64,000 nucleotides of DNA from DASSUW01 sp963811895 (GTDB taxonomy: Bacteria; Actinomycetota; Thermoleophilia; Solirubrobacterales; Solirubrobacteraceae), in contig CAWETE010000012.1 in the NCBI GenBank assembly GCA_963811895.1, positions 186,001 to 250,000 of the forward strand, in the 5' to 3' direction. The first letter of the stretch is position 1; each line of letters starts with the position of its first letter. Positions 25,338-32,915 of this stretch are shown piece after piece. The translations under genes were made by a program, and so were the position numbers. Under the pieces are notes generated by a model. That model ran no database searches. It saw only the letters and a list, made by a program, of their open reading frames with translations, and had not been told where the DNA came from.

Positions 25338-26125
25338 CCGGCGTCCGCGGGGTCCTGCGCACACCTCCGGACGACGCCTGGTCGCTGCACCGCTTCGACC
25401 CCGGGCCGCGGCTCGCGCCATACGCGGCCCTGCACTGGATCGTGGTCTGGGACCTGCGCGGCCGCGAGCCGCACCACCAGACGACGCTGCCGCACCCGTC
25501 CACGCACCTCGTGGTCGAAGAGGGCGGCGCGTGGCTGTACGGGCCGCTGCGCGAGCGCTTCGAGCGCACGCTGGCCGGTAGCGGCCGGGCCGTCGGGCTG
25601 CGCTTCAAGCCGGGCGGCCTGCGGCCGCTGCTGCGCGCGCCGGTGTCCTCGATCCGCGACCGCCGGCTGCCCGCCGCCACGCTGCCCGGCCTCGACGGCG
25701 ACGCCCTGACCCGTGCGGTCGAGGCGGCGGAGGAGCTCGAGCAGGCGGTGGCGGCGATGGAGGCCGCGCTCGAGCCGCTGCTGCCGGCCGAGCCCGACCC
25801 CGAGGTCGAGCTCGCCGACCGTGCCGTGAGCCTGCTGGAGGAGGACCCCGAGCTCAACCGCGTGTCCGACCTCGCCGAGCGCCTCTCGCTCAGCGTCCGC
25901 TCGGTGCAGCGGCTGTTCGCCGACCACGTCGGGCTCGGGCCGTCGTGGGTGATCCGCCGCTACCGGCTGCACGAGGCGGCCGCGCAGGCGACGGCCGGCG
26001 GCGACGTCGACTGGGCGCGGCTGGCGATCACGCTCGGCTACTACGACCAGGCGCACCTCGTGCGCGACTTCACGGCGACGGTCGGCACCGCGCCCGCCCG
26101 CTACGCGGCGGGCCAGGACCAATAG
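25334..26125 (+). CDS. AraC-family transcriptional regulator
   Basis: 263 residues. The N-terminal domain (about 1-150; LAPYAALHWIVVWDLRGREP, THLVVEEGGAWLYG, VGLRFKPGGLRPLL) is the DUF6597-type sensor often joined to AraC helix-turn-helix domains. The C-terminus has both helix-turn-helix motifs: VSDLAERLSLSVRSVQRLF and LAITLGYYDQAHLVRDF. It may control the luciferase-domain gene in front or the carbamate kinase operon behind; the latter begins nine bases later with its own promoter-like sequence. Confidence 0.9.
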   Translation: MTGVRGVLRTPPDDAWSLHRFDPGPRLAPYAALHWIVVWDLRGREPHHQTTLPHPSTHLVVEEGGAWLYGPLRERFERTLAGSGRAVGLRFKPGGLRPLLRAPVSSIRDRRLPAATLPGLDGDALTRAVEAAEELEQAVAAMEAALEPLLPAEPDPEVELADRAVSLLEEDPELNRVSDLAERLSLSVRSVQRLFADHVGLGPSWVIRRYRLHEAAAQATAGGDVDWARLAITLGYYDQAHLVRDFTATVGTAPARYAAGQDQ

Positions 26126-26128
26126 CCT
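26123..26128 (+). promoter_or_regulatory. -10-like TAGCCT overlapping a stop codon
   Basis: The TAG stop of the AraC gene begins TAGCCT, which ends six bases before the ATG of carbamate kinase. Spacing suits leaderless initiation. Confidence 0.45.
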
Positions 26129-26134
26129 GCGCAC

Positions 26135-27040
26135 ATGCGTCTGGTCGTCGCCCTCGGCGGCAACGCCATCGCCGGCGAGCGCGGCGCCGACCCCGCCTCC
26201 CAGCAGGAGGCCGTGGAGGGCGCGTGCGTGCAGATCGCCGAGCTGGTCGAGCACGGCCACGACGTCGTGATCACGCACGGCAACGGCCCGCAGGTCGGCA
26301 ACCTCCTCCTCAAGAACGACCTCGCCCGGCACGTGGTGCCGCCCGTGCCGCTCGACTGGTGCGTGGCGCAGACGCAGGCGACGCTCGGCTTCCTGATCGT
26401 CACCGCGCTCGAGGCGCGGCTGCCCGGGCGCTTCGTCAGCTCCGTCGTCACCCGCGTGCTGGTCGACGCCGGCGATCCCGCGTGGCAGACGCCGACGAAG
26501 CCGATCGGCCGCCACGTGAGCGAGGACGAAGCGGCCGAGCGGATCGCGGCCGGCGAGGCGTGGCAGGAGCGCGGCTCGAAGGGCTGGCGCCGCATCGTGC
26601 CGTCCCCGCGGCCGCTGGAGATCCTCGACCGCGCGACGATCGTGGCGCTGATCGAGGACGGCGCGATCGTGGTGGCCTGCGGAGGCGGCGGCATCCCGAT
26701 GGTGCGCGAGGACGGCGTGCTGCGCGGCGTCGAGTGCGTGCTCGACAAGGACCTCACGGCGGCGCTGCTGGCCCGCACGGTCGGCGCCGACGTGCTGCTG
26801 ATCGCCACCGACGTCGAGGCGGCCGCGATCGGCTACGGGACCGACCGCCAGGAGTGGCTCGGCGAGGTCGAGCCGGACCGGCTGCAGGCGCTGCTCGACG
26901 CCGGCGAGTTCGCGGGCGGCAGCATGGGGCCGAAGGTGCAGGCGGCGCTCGCCTTCGCGCGCGACGGCGGCCGGTCGGTGATCACGAGCCTCGAGCGGCT
27001 GCGCGAGGGCGTCGAGGGCTCGGTCGGGACGCGCGTATGA
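26135..27040 (+). CDS. arcC: Carbamate kinase (catabolic, AllK/ArcC-like)
   Basis: 301 residues. It makes ATP and carbamate (to ammonia and CO2) from carbamoyl phosphate and ADP. Conserved segments are LVVALGGNAIAGERG, VVITHGNGPQVGNLLLKND, PLDWCVAQTQATLGF, VVACGGGGIPMVRED, VLDKDLTAALLA and FAGGSMGPKVQAAL. It is first in a run with the AllF/AllG/AllH-type subunits and coupled to allF by ATGA. This is the arrangement expected if carbamoyl phosphate from oxalurate-type phosphorolysis is used to make ATP. Preceded by a TAGCCT promoter-like element. Confidence 0.96.
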   Translation: MRLVVALGGNAIAGERGADPASQQEAVEGACVQIAELVEHGHDVVITHGNGPQVGNLLLKNDLARHVVPPVPLDWCVAQTQATLGFLIVTALEARLPGRFVSSVVTRVLVDAGDPAWQTPTKPIGRHVSEDEAAERIAAGEAWQERGSKGWRRIVPSPRPLEILDRATIVALIEDGAIVVACGGGGIPMVREDGVLRGVECVLDKDLTAALLARTVGADVLLIATDVEAAAIGYGTDRQEWLGEVEPDRLQALLDAGEFAGGSMGPKVQAALAFARDGGRSVITSLERLREGVEGSVGTRV

Positions 27041-28359
27041 GCGAGCGCGTGATCGTGCGCGCCGGCGCGTACTACGACTCGGTGACGCTGATGCTCGTGT
27101 CGCGGGCCGCCGGGGCGTCGGTCGGCATGGGGACGCCGCTCAACGTCGAGCTGCTGCGCGACCAGGGCTTCGCGATCGGCGACGACGTCGGCCCGAACGA
27201 CCTCGTGATCGCGGTGCGCGCGGACGACGAGGACGCGATCGAGGCCGCCGTCGCGGCGGTCGAGCGCGAGCTGGCGTCCAAGGGCGCGCCGTCCGCCGCG
27301 GCCGAGCGCGCCGCCGCGCGATCGATCTCCGCCGCCGCCCGCCGCGAGGACGACCTCAGCCTCGCCTTCCTCTCGATCCCCGGCGAGCACGTCGCCTACG
27401 AGGCGTCGGCCGCGCTCGAGGCCGGCCTGCACGTGTTCTGCTTCTCGGACGGCGTGACCCTCGAGGACGAGGCGGCCTTGAAGCGGCGCGCCGCGGAGCG
27501 CGGGCTGCTGTTCATGGGCGCCGACTGCGGCACGGCGATCATCGACGGCGTCGCGCTCGGCTTCGCCAACGCGGTACGGCGCGGGCCGGTGGGGATCGTC
27601 GGCGCGTCGGGCACCGGCATCCAGGAGGTGAGCTGCCTGCTCGACGCCGCCGGCGTCGGCGTGTCGCACGCGATCGGCGTCGGCGGGCGCGACCTGTCGG
27701 CCGAGGTCGGCGGGCTGATGATGCGCCGCGGCCTCGAGCTGCTGGCCGGCGACGAGGACACGCGCGCGATCGTGGCGATCTCCAAGCCGCCCGACCCGGC
27801 CGTGGCCGCCGCGATCGAGGAGGCCGCGGCCGCGACCGGCAAGCCGGTGGTGCTCGGCTTCGACCTCACGCTCGAGGAGGCGGCGCGCGCGGCGGCGGAG
27901 CATGTCGGCGGCTCGCTCCCGGCGGCCGGCGAGCGGCTCACGCGACCGCCCGTGCGCGGCGAGGTCCGCGGCCTCTACAGCGGCGGGACGCTGTGCGGCG
28001 AGGCGGAGCGGATCGTCGGCCACGGCACGTTCACCGACTTCGGCGCCGACGAGTACACCGAGGGCCGCGCGCACCCGATGATCGACCCGTCGCTGCGGCT
28101 CGAGCACCTCGCCGCCGCGGAGGAGCCCGTCCTGCTGCTCGACGTCGTGCTCGGCTACGGCGCCCACCCCGATCCGGCGGGCGAGCTCGCGCCGGTGATC
28201 GAGGCCCTCGACCGCCATGTGATCGTCGCGCTGTGCGGCGCCGACGGCGATCCGCAGGGGCTCGACGCGCAGCGCGCCCGGCTGGAGGCGGCCGGCGCGG
28301 TCGTGACACGCAGCAACGCGCACGCGGCGCGGCTGGCGAAGGAGGCGAGCGGTGGGTGA
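27037..28359 (+). CDS. allF: FdrA/AllF-like subunit of oxamate carbamoyltransferase
   Basis: 440 residues, related to succinyl-CoA synthetase alpha chains. YYDSVTLMLVSRAAG and GMGTPLNVELL open the FdrA family; VGIVGASGTGIQEVSCLLDA is the nucleotide/CoA-type fold and SHAIGVGGRDLSAEVGG the active-site His region. The C-terminal domain (VRGLYSGGTLCGEAERI; VLLLDVVLGYGAHPDPAG) is complete. In E. coli the FdrA/YlbE/YlbF trio is known as the oxamate carbamoyltransferase AllFGH of allantoin catabolism. Function here follows from family and gene order. ATGA-coupled to carbamate kinase. Confidence 0.9.
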   Translation: MSERVIVRAGAYYDSVTLMLVSRAAGASVGMGTPLNVELLRDQGFAIGDDVGPNDLVIAVRADDEDAIEAAVAAVERELASKGAPSAAAERAAARSISAAARREDDLSLAFLSIPGEHVAYEASAALEAGLHVFCFSDGVTLEDEAALKRRAAERGLLFMGADCGTAIIDGVALGFANAVRRGPVGIVGASGTGIQEVSCLLDAAGVGVSHAIGVGGRDLSAEVGGLMMRRGLELLAGDEDTRAIVAISKPPDPAVAAAIEEAAAATGKPVVLGFDLTLEEAARAAAEHVGGSLPAAGERLTRPPVRGEVRGLYSGGTLCGEAERIVGHGTFTDFGADEYTEGRAHPMIDPSLRLEHLAAAEEPVLLLDVVLGYGAHPDPAGELAPVIEALDRHVIVALCGADGDPQGLDAQRARLEAAGAVVTRSNAHAARLAKEASGG

Positions 28360-29779
28360 CGCGAGCGGCCGCCTCGCGGCGGCGGAGCCTGCCGCGGGCC
28401 ACCTGCTCGGCCGGCCGCTCGCGGTCGCCAACGCGGGCGTCGACCTGTTCGCCGACGAGCTCGAGCGCCAGGACGTGCGCGTGGAGCGCGTCGAGTGGCG
28501 GCCGCCCGAGCCGGGCAGCGAGGAGGCGCTCGCGCGGCTGGCGGGCGAGGCCGAGGCGATCGCGCGCGCGAACGACGAAGCGGTGGCCCGCATGGAGGAC
28601 GCGCAGCCGATGCTCGCGGGCGTCGGCGTCGCGCGTGACCTGCTGCCGGGCATGGGCGAGCGCACGATCCTCCACGCCGGCCCGCCGATCGAGTGGGCCG
28701 ACATGTCGGGCCCGCTGCGCGGCGCGGTGCTCGGCGCGGCGGTCTACGAGGGCCTGGCCGGCGACCTGTCGGAAGCGGAGCGAATGGCCGCGTCCGGCGC
28801 CTTCGAGTTCGGGCCGTGCCACGAGCGCGGCGCCGTCGGCCCGATGGCCGGCGTGGTCAGCGCCTCGATGCCGATGTGCGTGATCGAGAACGGCGCCCAC
28901 GGCAACCGGGCGTTCTGCACGTTCAACGAGGGGCTCGGAAAGGTGCTGCGGTACGGCGCCAACGACGCGTCGGTGCTCGACCGGCTGGCGTGGATCCGCG
29001 ACGTGCTGGCGCGCGTGTTCGGCGGGGCCCTGCGCGAGCCGATCGACCTGCGGGCGATGATCGCCCAGGCGCTCCAGATGGGCGACGAGGGCCACAACCG
29101 CAACCGCGCCGGCACCTCGCTGCTGCTGCGCGAGCTGATGCCGGCCCTGATCGAGCTCGACGAGCCGGCCGCCGACGTCGCCGCCGTCGCGCGCTTCATG
29201 GCCGGCAACGACCACTTCTTCCTGAACCTGACGATGCCGGCCTCGAAGGCGGTCGCCGATGCCGCGGCAGGGGTGGAGCGCTCCTCGATCGTCGTCGCCA
29301 TGGCGCGCAACGGGACCGAGTTCGGCGTGCGGCTGAGCGGGACCGGCGACCGCTGGTTCACCGGCCCGAGCGGGATGATCGACGGGCTGTACCTGCCGGG
29401 CTTCGGGCCCGAGGACGCCAACCCCGACATCGGCGACAGCACGATCACCGAGACGGCCGGGCTCGGCGGGCTGGCGATGGCCGCCGCGCCGGCCATCGTG
29501 CGCGTGGTGGGCGGGAGCGCCGAGGACGCGCTGGAGGCCACGCGGCGGATGTACGACATCACGTGGACCGAGAGCCGCAGCTACCAGATCCCGTCGCTGG
29601 GCTTCCGCGGCACGCCGACCGGGATCGACGCGCGCGAGGTCGTGCACACGCGCGTGCTGCCGTTCGTGAACACCGGCATCGCGCACCGCGAGCCGGGGGT
29701 GGGGCAGATCGGCGCCGGGCTGGTGGAGCCGCCGATGGAGGCGTTCGTGAAGGCGGTGCGGGCGCTGGCGGGGCTGTGA
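28352..29779 (+). CDS. allG: DUF1116/YlbE (AllG)-like subunit of oxamate carbamoyltransferase
   Basis: 475 residues from GTG 28352, overlapping allF by eight bases. DUF1116 hallmarks are FGPCHERGAVGPMAGVVSAS, MGDEGHNRNRAGTSLLLREL, RFMAGNDHFFLNLTMPASKA and MARNGTEFGVRLSGTGDRWF. Length and order match YlbE, which follows FdrA in enterobacterial allantoin loci. It supplies, with AllF and AllH, the transcarbamoylase that converts oxalurate and phosphate to oxamate and carbamoyl phosphate. The reaction in this organism is inferred from the conserved four-gene set. Confidence 0.9.
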   Translation: MGDASGRLAAAEPAAGHLLGRPLAVANAGVDLFADELERQDVRVERVEWRPPEPGSEEALARLAGEAEAIARANDEAVARMEDAQPMLAGVGVARDLLPGMGERTILHAGPPIEWADMSGPLRGAVLGAAVYEGLAGDLSEAERMAASGAFEFGPCHERGAVGPMAGVVSASMPMCVIENGAHGNRAFCTFNEGLGKVLRYGANDASVLDRLAWIRDVLARVFGGALREPIDLRAMIAQALQMGDEGHNRNRAGTSLLLRELMPALIELDEPAADVAAVARFMAGNDHFFLNLTMPASKAVADAAAGVERSSIVVAMARNGTEFGVRLSGTGDRWFTGPSGMIDGLYLPGFGPEDANPDIGDSTITETAGLGGLAMAAAPAIVRVVGGSAEDALEATRRMYDITWTESRSYQIPSLGFRGTPTGIDAREVVHTRVLPFVNTGIAHREPGVGQIGAGLVEPPMEAFVKAVRALAGL

Positions 29780-30429
29780 TCGCCGCCGCGCCGGTGGTGG
29801 GCCGGCGGTTCCGGATCGTCGGGCGGGGCCGGGAGGCCGCTTACGGCGAGGACGACGGCTTCGTGGCGGTGTTGACCGTGGGGCGGCCGGTGCTGCCGAA
29901 CGGCTTGCAGGTGGGGCGGCTGCCTTCCGTGGGCGACGAGGTCGTCGCTTCGGGCGAGGTGTGGGATCCGACGTTGCGTGTGGTGGCCGCCGACCTGGTC
30001 GCCGACGGGCCGGACGACCTCGTCGAGGCCGTCCGCACTCGCGACCCGGACCGCGCTCGCGTCGCCGGCGCCCGGTTGATCGGGCGTGGCGGCGGGCTGA
30101 CCCCGGAGGGCGACGACCTGGTCGCGGGCGTGGCTGCCGTGGTCGCCTCATTGGATTGGCCCGAGGCATTGAGGGAGGCGTGGTTGGGGGCTCTGGTCGG
30201 CGCTGATCTCCGCTCGCGCACGACCGCGCTGTCGGCGACGCTGCTCGAGCTCGCCGTGGCCGGCATGGGGCCCGAGCCGTTGCAGGCGCTGTTGGCCGGC
30301 GACGCCGGCGCCCTCGCTCGGCTCGAGGCGCTCGGGCACTCGACGGGGCGCGCGATCGCCCGCGGCGCGGGCGTGGGGCTGTCTGTGGGTCGTATGGACC
30401 CACAAACAACCCCACGAAGTGTGGTGTAA
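29776..30429 (+). CDS. allH: DUF2877/YlbF (AllH)-like subunit of oxamate carbamoyltransferase
   Basis: 217 residues from GTG 29776 in a GTGA overlap with allG. The family mark LIGRGGGLTPEGDDLVAGVA (typical GLTPxGDD) is present, with SRTTALSATLLELAVAG later. It completes the AllFGH trio. It is shorter than the E. coli protein, mainly at the N-terminus, where VVGRRFRIVGRGREAAYG begins at once. The last ~20 codons also form a strong hairpin, and the TAA stop overlaps the first of two palindromes that probably belong to the next operon. Confidence 0.85.
   Translation: MIAAAPVVGRRFRIVGRGREAAYGEDDGFVAVLTVGRPVLPNGLQVGRLPSVGDEVVASGEVWDPTLRVVAADLVADGPDDLVEAVRTRDPDRARVAGARLIGRGGGLTPEGDDLVAGVAAVVASLDWPEALREAWLGALVGADLRSRTTALSATLLELAVAGMGPEPLQALLAGDAGALARLEALGHSTGRAIARGAGVGLSVGRMDPQTTPRSVV
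30373..30415 (+). terminator. Long hairpin inside the 3' end of allH
   Basis: GTGGGG-c-TGT-c-TGTGGGTC pairs with GACCCACA-a-ACA-a-CCCCAC around the loop GTATG: 17 pairs with two single mismatches. It lies in the last codons of allH. No T-tract follows, so it may be a rho-dependent or processing hairpin. Confidence 0.55.
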
Positions 30430-30443
30430 CCGTAGGGTTGCAC
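30424..30443. promoter_or_regulatory. Operator-like palindrome 1
   Basis: GTGTAACC-gtag-GGTTGCAC, one mismatch between arms. A second copy begins 33 bases later, about three helical turns, so both face the same side. They lie ahead of the SRPBCC/ArsR pair and are good candidates for ArsR autoregulation. Confidence 0.6.
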
Positions 30444-30456
30444 GTTCTCATCGAAT

Positions 30457-30476
30457 GTGTAACCCTGTGGTGACAC
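30457..30476. promoter_or_regulatory. Operator-like palindrome 2
   Basis: GTGTAACC-ctgt-GGTGACAC shares its left arm with the first palindrome. It ends 19 bases before the ATG of the SRPBCC gene. Confidence 0.6.
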
Positions 30477-30495
30477 GTCGATTCGGGAGGTTCCC

Positions 30496-30942
30496 ATGCA
30501 GATCGAACGCGAGACCGTGATCGCCGCGCCCGTCGAGCGGGTGTGGTCGCTGCTGACGGAGGCGCAGCACGTCGGGCGCTGGTTCTGCGACGACGGCGCC
30601 GAGATCGACCTCCGGCCCGGCGGCGAGATGGTGATGCGCTGGGCCGAGCACGGCGTCGGCCGCGCGCGGATCGTGGATCTCGACCCGCCGCGGCGGTTCT
30701 CGTACCGCTGGGCGGCGATCCGCGAGCACTGGGGCGAGGAGCCCGACGAGGGCAACTCCACGCTCGTGGAGTTCACGCTCGCCGCCGAGGGCGACGGGAC
30801 GCGGCTGCGCGTGGTCGAGAGCGGCTTCGAGAAGCTCGACGGCACCGACGAGCAGCGGCGCGAGGCCTTCGAGGGCAACACCGAGGGCTGGGAGGTCCAG
30901 CTCGGCAACGTCGCCTCCTACTCGGAGCGCGTCACCGCCTGA
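30496..30942 (+). CDS. SRPBCC (AHSA1-like) domain protein
   Basis: 148 residues: MQIERETVIAAPVERVWSLL, WFCDDGAEIDLRPGGEMVMR, FSYRWAAIREHWGEE and EGNTEGWEVQLGNVASY match the AHSA1-type SRPBCC fold, a hydrophobic-ligand-binding cavity. Proteins of this kind are very often paired with an ArsR regulator, as here, and their ligands are usually unknown. A ribosome site GGGAGG lies seven bases before the ATG. The ArsR gene follows after one base. Confidence 0.9.
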   Translation: MQIERETVIAAPVERVWSLLTEAQHVGRWFCDDGAEIDLRPGGEMVMRWAEHGVGRARIVDLDPPRRFSYRWAAIREHWGEEPDEGNSTLVEFTLAAEGDGTRLRVVESGFEKLDGTDEQRREAFEGNTEGWEVQLGNVASYSERVTA

Positions 30943-30943
30943 G

Positions 30944-31249
30944 ATGGAGGTCTTCGCCGCGCTCGCCGACCCCACGCGCTGGCGCGTGCTGACCCTCCTC
31001 GCCGAGCGCGGCGAGGCGACCGCCACGACGCTGGCCGGCGACCTGCCGGTCAGCCGCGTGGCGGTGATCAAGCACCTCGGCGTGCTCGACCGTGCCGGGC
31101 TCGTGAAGAGCCGCCGCGCCGGGCGCGAGGTCCGCTACACGGTCCGCCCCGAGAGGCTCACCGCGACCGCCCGGCAGCTCGACGCGATCGCGGGGGAGTG
31201 GGACGCCCGGCTGGCCGCGATCAAGCGCCTGGCCGAAGCCGAGGAATAG
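30944..31249 (+). CDS. ArsR-family regulator
   Basis: 101 residues with a winged helix: VFAALADPTRWRVLTLLAER, ATTLAGDLPVSRVAVIKHLG (recognition helix), LDRAGLVKSRRAGREVRYTV (wing). There are no cysteine metal-binding motifs, so it belongs to the non-metal group commonly encoded with SRPBCC proteins. The two palindromes ahead of the pair are its likely targets. Its TAG stop forms part of the promoter-like TAGGCT for the next gene. Confidence 0.9.
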   Translation: MEVFAALADPTRWRVLTLLAERGEATATTLAGDLPVSRVAVIKHLGVLDRAGLVKSRRAGREVRYTVRPERLTATARQLDAIAGEWDARLAAIKRLAEAEE

Positions 31250-31252
31250 GCT
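31247..31252 (+). promoter_or_regulatory. -10-like TAGGCT overlapping a stop codon
   Basis: The TAG stop of the ArsR gene begins TAGGCT, which ends nine bases before the ATG of the cyclase-family gene. Confidence 0.4.
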
Positions 31253-31261
31253 GACGCGCCT

Positions 31262-32044
31262 ATGCGCGTCCTCGACCTCTCACAGGACTTCTCCGTCCAC
31301 ACCCCGGCTTTCGCCAGCTACGACGGCCCGTCCGTCAAGTGGGTCAAGCGGCTGGCCTTCGACAAGGCCGGCGGACAGGAGATCACCTCCACGCTCCACG
31401 TCGGCACCCACCTCGACGCTCCGGCGCACTTCTACTCGGGCGGCAAGTTCATCGGCGACCTGCCGCTCGAGTGGCTGATCGGGCCGGCCTGCGTGGTCGA
31501 CCTCGAGAAGATGGGGCTGGGCGACTTCGACCTCTACGGCCCCGAGCACTTCGAGCAGTGGGAGCGCGACACCGGGATCGCGATCGAGCCGGGCGACATC
31601 GTGATCATCCATACCGGTTACCACAAGCACTACCCGGAGAACTGGACCGACCTCAGCGAGGTCGACGAGACGAAGTACTTCATCCGCCACCCCGGGCCCA
31701 CGCGCGCCTTCGCCGAGTGGCTGCTCGAGCGCAAGGTGCGCTGGCTGGCCGTCGACGTCGGCAGCGCCGACCACCCGATGAACACCGTGATCCGCCGGAT
31801 GCGCGCCGACGAGGCGGAGGACGCCGAGGCGAAGCTCGGCCGCTCGCTCGACGAGATCTTCCCCAAGCCCGACTACCAGATCATGCACACGCTGCTGTTC
31901 CCGCACGACGTCATCCACATCGAGAACCTCGGCGGCGAGATCGACCAGGTGCTCGACCAGAAGATCACGTTCGGCTGCTTCCCCTGGCGCTTCCAGGGCG
32001 GCGAGGCCGCCTTCTGCCGAGCGGTGGCATTTCTGGACGCTTGA
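31262..32044 (+). CDS. Cyclase-family (kynurenine-formamidase/isatin-hydrolase-like) metal hydrolase
   Basis: 260 residues. The metal-binding motif HVGTHLDAPAHF (HxGTHxDxPxH) is intact, with VDLSQDF-type start MRVLDLSQDFSVHTPAF, DIVIIHTGYHKHYPENW and WLAVDVGSADHP. The family hydrolyses cyclic or linear amides (isatin, N-formylkynurenine, other lactams). Its place after the AllFGH set and near a nucleobase operon suggests ring opening or ureide hydrolysis, but it may be a separate unit, since it has its own -10-like sequence and a T-tract after its stop. Confidence 0.88.
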   Translation: MRVLDLSQDFSVHTPAFASYDGPSVKWVKRLAFDKAGGQEITSTLHVGTHLDAPAHFYSGGKFIGDLPLEWLIGPACVVDLEKMGLGDFDLYGPEHFEQWERDTGIAIEPGDIVIIHTGYHKHYPENWTDLSEVDETKYFIRHPGPTRAFAEWLLERKVRWLAVDVGSADHPMNTVIRRMRADEAEDAEAKLGRSLDEIFPKPDYQIMHTLLFPHDVIHIENLGGEIDQVLDQKITFGCFPWRFQGGEAAFCRAVAFLDA

Positions 32045-32060
32045 GAGCGCTCATTTTTTT
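32042..32060 (+). terminator. Weak hairpin with T7 tract
   Basis: TGAG-AGCG-CTCA followed directly by seven T residues, starting at the stop codon of the cyclase-family gene. The stem is only four pairs, but a T7 run is exceptional in this GC-rich window. Confidence 0.45.
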
Positions 32061-32255
32061 CGTCCACTCGCGGCTAAGCGGCGTTAGGCCGGGTAGGACC
32101 CCGTTAAGCCGTGTGGCGGGACATGGCTGAGAGAGACGCGCAGTCGGGCCGTCTGGAGGCTACGGACGGAGAGAGACGCAAGGACGGGACGGACCGGGGC
32201 GCCTCGCGTACACGGCCGGTGCCCAGGATCGGGGCGCCGGCCGCGCGCGGACCTC
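32061..32255. other. Intergenic stretch with short direct repeats
   Basis: Between convergent genes. It contains GAGAGAGACGC twice, about 40 bases apart (near 32131 and 32169). Two related blocks, CGGCTAAGCGGCGTTAGG and CGTTAAGCCG, lie near 32073-32113 and could pair imperfectly. No gene was recognised, and the nested repeat found at two other convergent junctions is absent. Confidence 0.4.
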
Positions 32256-32915
32256 TCAGACCGGCCCGGTGCCGAAGCGCACCGACCGCATCGCCTCGAT
32301 CGCGAGGTCCGCGAACTCCTCCTCGGCGGCGCTCAGCCTCGGGCTGCCCCTGATCTCGCGCCGCAGGCTCAGCAGCAGTCCGCCCGTGCTCGCCTCGTCG
32401 CTCGGCAGCAGCATCAGATCGCTCCCGAACGTGTAGCGGCCGCGCGCGCCGGAGCGGAAGCGGACCTCGTAGCCGGGCGCGTCGTGCACGCGCGCGCGAT
32501 GCTCGGCGCGCAGCTCGAAGCCGTCCAGCTCCGAGCCGAGTTGCTCGATGTGCCCGGAGGCGTGGATCGGCAGGAACGCCTGGGCGACGTTGCCCTCGCG
32601 GCCCGGCAGCCCGAACGGCCGGACCGTGATGGTCACCGCCTGGCGCCCGCGGCGGCCCGCGAGCCGGGCGAGCTCGCCGGCCTCGGGCTGCTCGTCGTGG
32701 AACAGGTCGTTGCGGTACTGGAGCGTGAACGCGGGCGCGTCGCGGTGGACGACCTCGCTGATGCGATCCACGCGCGGGCGCACGAGGACGATCGCGGCGA
32801 TCGCGAGGGCGAGCAGGGCGAACAGCACCAGGATCGTGGTGCGCTCGCGCACGCCGAGCTTCCGGCGCACGAGCACCGGCAGGGTCGGCTCGAACTCGGG
32901 GCGGACGAGCGTCAT
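32256..32915 (-). CDS. Single-pass membrane protein of unknown function
   Basis: 219 residues. A short basic cytoplasmic start (LVRRKLGVRERT) precedes one helix (TILVLFALLALAIAAIVLV). The outside part (about 170 residues) includes HRDAPAFTLQYRNDLFHDEQ and RSGARGRYTFGSDLMLLPSD. No family recognised. It is ATGA-coupled to the O-antigen-ligase-like gene, so it may assist polymer ligation or polymerisation, which is inference from position. It ends in IEAMRSVRFGTGPV at the convergent gap. Confidence 0.65.
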   Translation of the reverse strand: MTLVRPEFEPTLPVLVRRKLGVRERTTILVLFALLALAIAAIVLVRPRVDRISEVVHRDAPAFTLQYRNDLFHDEQPEAGELARLAGRRGRQAVTITVRPFGLPGREGNVAQAFLPIHASGHIEQLGSELDGFELRAEHRARVHDAPGYEVRFRSGARGRYTFGSDLMLLPSDEASTGGLLLSLRREIRGSPRLSAAEEEFADLAIEAMRSVRFGTGPV

